DNA of 64,000 bases from Bog-473 sp963838835 (GTDB taxonomy: Bacteria; Actinomycetota; Acidimicrobiia; Acidimicrobiales; RAAP-2), in the NCBI GenBank assembly GCA_963838835.1, contig CAWITA010000027.1, positions 124,001 to 188,000 on the forward strand, given 5' to 3'. A model generated the notes under the pieces. That model did not search any database, had not been told where the DNA came from, and worked only from the letters and a program-made list of their open reading frames with translations. This document shows positions 59,773 to 64,000 of the stretch, piece after piece; position 1 is the first letter of the stretch, and each line of letters opens with the position of its first letter. The position numbers were made by a program, and so were the translations under genes.

Positions 59773-61344
59773 TCACGCCACCAGCTCGGGGTCGGCCCAC
59801 TCAAAGCCCTCCCCGTCGACGAGCTCGAGCTCCAAGGCCGCCGCGTCACCCGAGGCGGCGGGCTGGTGGTGTGCCACGGCGGGGAGCTTGACCAGGGCGC
59901 CCACCATCGCCATGGCGGCGCCGGCAAAGAGCGCCGCGACGGCGAACGTCACGTCGAGGCCGTGGACGAGGGGGGTGGCGGCGCCGACCCCGGCGCCGAG
60001 CTGAGAACGGCCCGACGTTGCGTCCAAGACGGTGACCAGGACAGCCAATCCGAGCGCCGCACCGACCTGCTGCGTGACGTTCACCAGCCCCGAGGCGGCC
60101 CCGGCATCGGCGGGAGCGACGCCCGCCAGCGAAGCCGACGTCAGCGATACCAGAGAGGTGCCCGAGCCCAAGCCGAGCAAGACCAGGCAGAGCGCAATCT
60201 GGCCGTAGCTTGCGCCGGCGTGCAACTGGCTCGACAGGCCGAGCGCGACGACCGCCAGCCCGAGGCCCGACAGCATCAGCACCTTCGGGTGGACGCGCTG
60301 GGTCAAGACCTTGCTCACAAGCTGCGACGACAAGAACACCGAGACCGGGATCGGGAGGAAGCAGATGCCCGCCCGCAGGGGCGAGTACCCCTCGACGTCC
60401 TGGAGGAACTGCCCGAGGAAGAAGAACATCCCGTACATGCCGGCGTACATCAGTCCGCGCGACACGTTGGCGGTTGTGCGCGTGGCGTTGGCGAAGAGAC
60501 GCAGCGGGAGGATCGGTTCCTCGGCGCGGGTCTCGATGCGGACGAACGCAGCGAGCAGCGCCAGACCGGCGCCCAATGCGCCAAGGGTCACGGGGCTCGT
60601 CCAGCCATCGGCGCCCGCCTCGACGAGGCCGAGCACGACGCCCGCCATGCCCAGGGTGGACGTGAGCGCGCCGGCGACGTCGAAGTGGCCGTGACGACTC
60701 TCGGTCTCGCGGAGCACGACCCGTCCGATGGTGAAGACCACGAGGCCGATCGGCACGTTGACGAACATGACCCACCGCCACGACACGAGCTCGGTCAGGA
60801 TCCCGCCCGCCACGAGGCCGATGGCGCCGCCGGCGGCCGACACCGTGGTGAAGAGGCCGATGGCCCGCACGCGTTGGGCGCCCTCGGAGAAGGCGGTGGT
60901 CAGCAGCGCGAGCGCAGAGGGAGCGGCCAGGGCGGCCCCGACTCCCTGGGCGGCGCGGGCAGCCAGGAGCATGGAGCCGGTGACGGCGAACCCGCCCAGG
61001 AGCGAGCTGGCCGAGAAGACCGCGATGCCGGCAAGGAAAGTCCGCCGGCGCCCCATGAGGTCCCCCGATCGGGCCCCGAGCAGCAGGAACCCGCCGAAGG
61101 TGAGGAGGTAGGCGTTGAGCACCCAGGAGAGGCCGCTCCCGGAGAAGTGGAGGCCCTGTTCGATGTGGGGCAGGGCGACGTTGACGATCGTGGTGTCCAA
61201 GACGACCATGAGCTGGGCGGTCAGGATCACGAAGAGGAAGACGCCGGGGCGGTCGAGCCGCCGCCGCAGCGACCCGGAGTTGCCGGGGAGCGAGTGGCTG
61301 GACGTGTCGGGGCGCGACCCGAGGACCTGGGGGTTGTGGGGCAT
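59773..61344 (-). CDS. DHA2-type MFS multidrug exporter (EmrB/QacA family)
   Basis: This 523-residue protein has about fourteen helices. Motif D1 LDTTIVNVALPHIEQ in helix 1, motif A GARSGDLMGRRRTF, motif B-like AARAAQGVGAALAAPSAL and motif C GLVAGGILTELVSWRWVMFV are all clear. It should export drugs or toxic amphiphiles by proton antiport. It is divergent from a TetR gene, and its promoter contains that regulator's likely operators. The C-terminal tail is acidic. Confidence 0.92.
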   Translation of the reverse strand: MPHNPQVLGSRPDTSSHSLPGNSGSLRRRLDRPGVFLFVILTAQLMVVLDTTIVNVALPHIEQGLHFSGSGLSWVLNAYLLTFGGFLLLGARSGDLMGRRRTFLAGIAVFSASSLLGGFAVTGSMLLAARAAQGVGAALAAPSALALLTTAFSEGAQRVRAIGLFTTVSAAGGAIGLVAGGILTELVSWRWVMFVNVPIGLVVFTIGRVVLRETESRHGHFDVAGALTSTLGMAGVVLGLVEAGADGWTSPVTLGALGAGLALLAAFVRIETRAEEPILPLRLFANATRTTANVSRGLMYAGMYGMFFFLGQFLQDVEGYSPLRAGICFLPIPVSVFLSSQLVSKVLTQRVHPKVLMLSGLGLAVVALGLSSQLHAGASYGQIALCLVLLGLGSGTSLVSLTSASLAGVAPADAGAASGLVNVTQQVGAALGLAVLVTVLDATSGRSQLGAGVGAATPLVHGLDVTFAVAALFAGAAMAMVGALVKLPAVAHHQPAASGDAAALELELVDGEGFEWADPELVA

Positions 61345-61383
61345 GGTGTGGCGACCTTTCCGCTGGTATCGTGGTGCTTAAGC

Positions 61384-61429
61384 GGAAGCTTCCTCCGGAT
61401 AGTATATGGAGGGTTCCTCCGCTTTGCAA
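61384..61429. promoter_or_regulatory. Exporter promoter with two TetR-type operator repeats
   Basis: On the minus strand TTGCAA (61429-61424), a 17-bp spacer and TATACT (61406-61401) form a strong promoter for the exporter. Two related 15-bp elements, GGAAGCTTCCTCCGG (61384-61398) and GGAGGGTTCCTCCGC (61408-61422), lie 24 bp apart. The second fills the spacer and contains GGAGG-GTT-CCTCC. The divergent TetR protein is the obvious candidate to bind both. Confidence 0.65.
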
Positions 61430-61465
61430 CACCGCAGGATTCGAGGCCCGGAAGGAGGCAGGACG

Positions 61466-62101
61466 ATGACGGATCAGGCGCTGGTCCGAGCCACCATCGC
61501 TGGCGTCCAGCCGCCCGTGACCGGGGACGGCGACCCGGCCCGTCCGATGCGGGCAGACGCCAGGCGCAATTACGACAAGTTGGTCGCCGCCGCACGAAAG
61601 GTCTTCTTGGCACAGGGCGGCGGTGCCTCCTTGGAGGCGATCGCCAAGGAGGCCGGCGTCGGCGTCGGCACGCTGTATCGGCACTTCCCGAAGCGGATCG
61701 ACATCGTCGAGGCGGTGTACCGCGAGGACGTCGACGGGCTAGTGGCCTCAGCCGACGACTTCGTGGCAGAGCTCGAGCCGTGGCCGGCGCTCGTTGCCTG
61801 GCTCGAGGCGTTCGTGCGCTATGCCAGCACCAAGCGGACCTTCCTGAACGAGCTCCACGAGGCGTTCGAGGAGAACCCGCAGCTGCGGCTGCGCTCGCGC
61901 GAGCGCATCGAGGGTGCGATCGACGTGGTCCTACGCCGGGCTCAGGATGCCGGCGTCGTGCGTACCGATCTCGATGGGTCCGACCTGATGCAACTCCTCG
62001 GTTCCATGTGCATGAGCGTCACGCTCACGCCCGAACAAAGTCGGCGGCTCCTCGGCATGATCGAGGACGGGCTCCGACCACCGAGAGAGGCTCTGGCCTG
62101 A
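61466..62101 (+). CDS. TetR family repressor of the adjacent exporter
   Basis: This 211-residue regulator has the DNA-binding region LEAIAKEAGVGVGTLYRHFP (near residue 62-81), and ARKVFLAQGGGAS before it. The C-terminal domain resembles TetR_C SbtR-like forms (FVRYASTKRTFLNELHEAFE; LLGSMCMSVTL). ATG 61466 follows GAAGGAGG. It is divergent from a DHA2 exporter, and two near-identical operator elements lie between them, so it most likely represses both genes until a drug binds. Confidence 0.87.
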   Translation: MTDQALVRATIAGVQPPVTGDGDPARPMRADARRNYDKLVAAARKVFLAQGGGASLEAIAKEAGVGVGTLYRHFPKRIDIVEAVYREDVDGLVASADDFVAELEPWPALVAWLEAFVRYASTKRTFLNELHEAFEENPQLRLRSRERIEGAIDVVLRRAQDAGVVRTDLDGSDLMQLLGSMCMSVTLTPEQSRRLLGMIEDGLRPPREALA

Positions 62102-62181
62102 GCGAGCGAGTCCGGGCGGACTCGAGGATCTCCATCGTCGACCACGCGTCCAGTCTGTCGCGCGGCCGGCCGGCTGCGCCC

Positions 62182-62847
62182 TCAGTCCCTGAGGTGGGCG
62201 GTGTCGTTGTAGCCGCGCACGATCCAGCGCTCGGGCGTCACGACAATCTTCGAGATGGACGCGTTGTCGGCGTTGATGAAGGCGAACGGGGCCGAACCGC
62301 TGGCTTGGGCGATGATGTCCCCGATGGCGGCACCGTGGCCGAACACCACGACCAGACCCCCGGGATGCGTGTCGGCGATGCGGCCGATCGCCGCCCGCAG
62401 GCGCCCGCCGAACTCCTGGCGCGACTCGGCACCGGGGATCACGTCCCAGCGCTGCTCGCGCATCACCTGTTCGAACATGGGATCGCGGTCCGTCGCCTTC
62501 TGGCGCAGCACCCCCCCCTCCCACTCGCCGAGATACACCTCACGAAGGTCCGCGTCGGCGACCGGTTCAATACCGCGGCGTGCCACGAGGGGCGCCGCGG
62601 TCTGGGCCGTGCGTCGCAGCGTGCTGACGTAGATCCCGTCGAAAGGCTCCTGCATGAGCCGCAGCGCCACCTGGTCGGCCTGGTGGCGTCCGATCTCGGA
62701 CAACGGCGGGTCGCCCTGGCCCTCGACGAGCTCGAAGGACTCCCCCTCCACCGAGTCAGCCGAGGCGCCGTGCCGCACGAGGAGGAGCTCGGTCGACCCG
62801 GGCGGGCCCACGTAAGGCCGCTGGCTGAACGTGCGGGTCGGCGTCAC
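62182..62847 (-). CDS. Histidine phosphatase (phosphoglycerate mutase-like) family protein
   Basis: This 221-residue protein has the RHG motif LLLVRHGASAD (catalytic His about residue 26), PLSEIGRHQADQVA, the Arg in VSTLRRTAQTAAP and the second His in VVFGHGAAIGD. This is a branch-1 histidine phosphatase. The substrate is not evident; true phosphoglycerate mutase is unlikely given its length and divergence. It has no operon partner except the membrane protein gene 21 nt upstream on the same strand. Confidence 0.87.
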   Translation of the reverse strand: MTPTRTFSQRPYVGPPGSTELLLVRHGASADSVEGESFELVEGQGDPPLSEIGRHQADQVALRLMQEPFDGIYVSTLRRTAQTAAPLVARRGIEPVADADLREVYLGEWEGGVLRQKATDRDPMFEQVMREQRWDVIPGAESRQEFGGRLRAAIGRIADTHPGGLVVVFGHGAAIGDIIAQASGSAPFAFINADNASISKIVVTPERWIVRGYNDTAHLRD

Positions 62848-62868
62848 GGAGGCCGAGTGTCGGAACGT

Positions 62869-63546
62869 TCAGCGCGACGCGGGCAATTCGGGCGGCCCGT
62901 GATCGTCGTCGTCCTCGACGACCTCCGCGTCGATCACGTTCGGGTCGTCGGGCGGGGGTGCGGGGCCGTTGCCCGGACCCCATCCGGGCGCGGCAGCGCC
63001 GCCCGCGTGGAAGGTGGCGAAGAACGCCCCGGGTCCCTGGCTGAAGTGCATCTGCAACGGCCGGCCGGCGTTGGGACCGAGCTCGGCCCACAGTGGCTGG
63101 GCGCGGCGGTAGACCAGGTAGTACTGCACCCCGAGGGTCAGGCCGAGGTAGAGGAGGAAGCTCGCGCCCAACAAGTCCGACCCGCCCGAGTGGGTGCTCC
63201 CGGTGTCGCCGACGAAGTGCACGAGCACGGACACGAGCCACAGGGCCATGGTCACGGCGCTGCCCTGCCGGACCACCCAGCCGTTGGTCGCCCACACCCG
63301 CATGGAGATGCCGCGCAGCGCGCCCAGCCCCATCGCGCCGACCAGCATCGTGCCGACCACCCAAGCCCAGGCGGTGGAGGACACGTGATGGTCGCCCGCG
63401 TAGGAGGTCAGCTCCAAGAGCCCGATGATCCCAAGGATGATCGGGAGCCGGGCGTGGTACACCCGGGGCACCGGCACGACCCTGACTTGACGTAGCAAGA
63501 CCAGGATCAGGACGATCGTACCGAGCGCGTAGGAGAAGAACGACAT
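62869..63546 (-). CDS. Multi-pass membrane protein of unknown function
   Basis: This 225-residue protein has about six hydrophobic segments in residues 1-160 (LGTIVLILVLLRQVRVVPVP; WAWVVGTMLVGAMGLGAL; LGASFLLYLGLTLGVQYYLV), then a soluble Gly/Pro-rich and acidic tail containing NVIDAEVVEDDDDHGP. I do not recognise the family with confidence; it recalls actinobacterial CcdC-like proteins. It lies upstream of the histidine phosphatase gene with 21 nt between them. Confidence 0.6.
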   Translation of the reverse strand: MSFFSYALGTIVLILVLLRQVRVVPVPRVYHARLPIILGIIGLLELTSYAGDHHVSSTAWAWVVGTMLVGAMGLGALRGISMRVWATNGWVVRQGSAVTMALWLVSVLVHFVGDTGSTHSGGSDLLGASFLLYLGLTLGVQYYLVYRRAQPLWAELGPNAGRPLQMHFSQGPGAFFATFHAGGAAAPGWGPGNGPAPPPDDPNVIDAEVVEDDDDHGPPELPASR

Positions 63547-63575
63547 ACGCCCTCCACCCTATGGCCGCGCGCGGC

Positions 63576-64000
63576 TCAGCGGTTCAGCAGGGGTCCCACC
63601 TCGACGCCGAACCGCGCCGCCTGCTCGCAGAACTCCTCGGAGCTGCGGGCCATGAAACGCACCTGTAGATGGTTGACGCCCATCCCCGCCAGCTCGCGCA
63701 GCGAATCGGCGACCTCCTCGGCGCCCCCGGTCAAGACCCAGTTCGGCAGGTCCCACCCCGAGCCACCGCCGGTCAGGTAGATCGGCTCGACGATCGTCCC
63801 GATGTCGAGCGGCGCGTCGCCGCGCAACTCCTCCCGCAGGTGACGCAGCCGGGCGATCTGCCCGGGTAGGTCGCGCCGCGGGGTCCCCTGCGGGAGCCAG
63901 CCGTCACCGAACGCCGCCGTGCGCCGGATGGCGGCGGGGGAGGAGCCCCCGATCCAGATGGGCGGGCGGGGCTGGCGCACCGGGCGCGGCCCGATCCCCA
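63576..64000 (-). CDS. LLM-class (F420-dependent type) oxidoreductase, 5' part beyond window
   Basis: The visible C-terminal 141 residues show RPPIWIGGSSPAAIRRTAAF and GDGWLPQGTP, a hallmark of luciferase-like F420- or flavin-dependent oxidoreductases, and end with a helix LAGMGVNHLQVRFMARSSEE then FCEQAARFG. The N-terminus lies past position 64000. The cofactor is probably F420 in an actinobacterium, but FMN cannot be excluded. It lies 29 nt upstream of the membrane protein gene on the same strand. Confidence 0.82.
   Translation of the reverse strand, partial: GIGPRPVRQPRPPIWIGGSSPAAIRRTAAFGDGWLPQGTPRRDLPGQIARLRHLREELRGDAPLDIGTIVEPIYLTGGGSGWDLPNWVLTGGAEEVADSLRELAGMGVNHLQVRFMARSSEEFCEQAARFGVEVGPLLNR

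Noticed and set aside
59866..63495. A 1,209-codon open frame on the plus strand across the exporter and TetR region.
   Set aside because: It is antisense to the DHA2 exporter, histidine phosphatase and membrane protein genes, crosses the TetR gene in another frame, and its product is low-complexity with no recognisable domain. Long spurious frames are common at this GC content.
1..64000. A phage, integrative element, toxin-antitoxin pair or CRISPR array.
   Set aside because: No integrase, transposase, attachment-site repeat, Cas gene or regularly spaced repeat was found, and gene content is uniformly chromosomal.

Overview
The window is high-GC, gene-dense actinobacterial DNA. The best guess is Acidimicrobiia or a relative. 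The reasons are an actinobacterial bc1-aa3 respiratory set (diheme QcrC, three-helix Rieske QcrA, lipoprotein CtaC, CtaF), a mycofactocin locus with an NDMA-type alcohol dehydrogenase, F420-type (LLM) oxidoreductase pieces, a KstR-like TetR and a HelD/HelR motor. No tRNA, rRNA, CRISPR array, insertion sequence or prophage was seen.

Layout. 0-6.5 kb: a degenerate metallophosphoesterase-like gene, a PNKP-type HAD phosphatase, and a minus-strand operon ybjQ-hemE-hemH-hemG-lnt joined by overlapping stop/start codons. 6.6-9 kb: HelD-type helicase. 9-13.2 kb: ctaE-qcrC-qcrA-qcrB. 13.2-18.8 kb: an SCO6745-type protein, a ferritin-like di-iron protein, a PlsC-type acyltransferase, a hydrolase and two SDRs. 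19-22.1 kb: a nucleotide-signalling patch (cyclase-YHS fusion, GGDEF cyclase, truncated hydrolase-cyclase). 22.2-23.4 kb: an ArsR-AHSA1 fusion under a compact self-contained promoter, then a VOC protein. 23.4-27.8 kb: ctaC-ctaD-ctaF plus an MFS gene. 27.9-41.3 kb: housekeeping, membrane and catabolic genes (alkylsulfatase-like MBL, tatA, crotonase, GH1, DedA, amidohydrolase, ABC exporter, two divergent TetR genes). 41.3-51.4 kb: mycofactocin region, with a cyclase-family hydrolase, NDMA-type alcohol dehydrogenase, mftD, accessory genes, mftF, mftA-B-C-E and a mycofactocin-type SDR. 51.4-64 kb: UBP zinc finger, PLP decarboxylase, DinB protein, aldehyde dehydrogenase, FtsH-like AAA protease, esterases, a DHA2 exporter with its TetR, a histidine phosphatase and an LLM gene running off the end.

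How the genes fit together. QcrCAB with CtaCDEF would form the menaquinol-to-oxygen supercomplex, and the hem operon supplies its heme. MftA is a 36-residue precursor that MftB presents to the radical SAM enzyme MftC. MftE trims it, MftD oxidises it and MftF glycosylates it. The resulting redox cofactor would serve the alcohol dehydrogenase at 42.3 kb and the SDR at 50.6 kb.

Two traits run through the window. Many genes look leaderless: a TANNNT box ends 6-8 nt before the start codon. Coupled genes overlap as NTGA with all four bases in the N position, including two CTG starts. Separately, seven conserved genes carry eight single-base frameshifts, and all eight are +1 insertions, which points to a sequencing or assembly bias.
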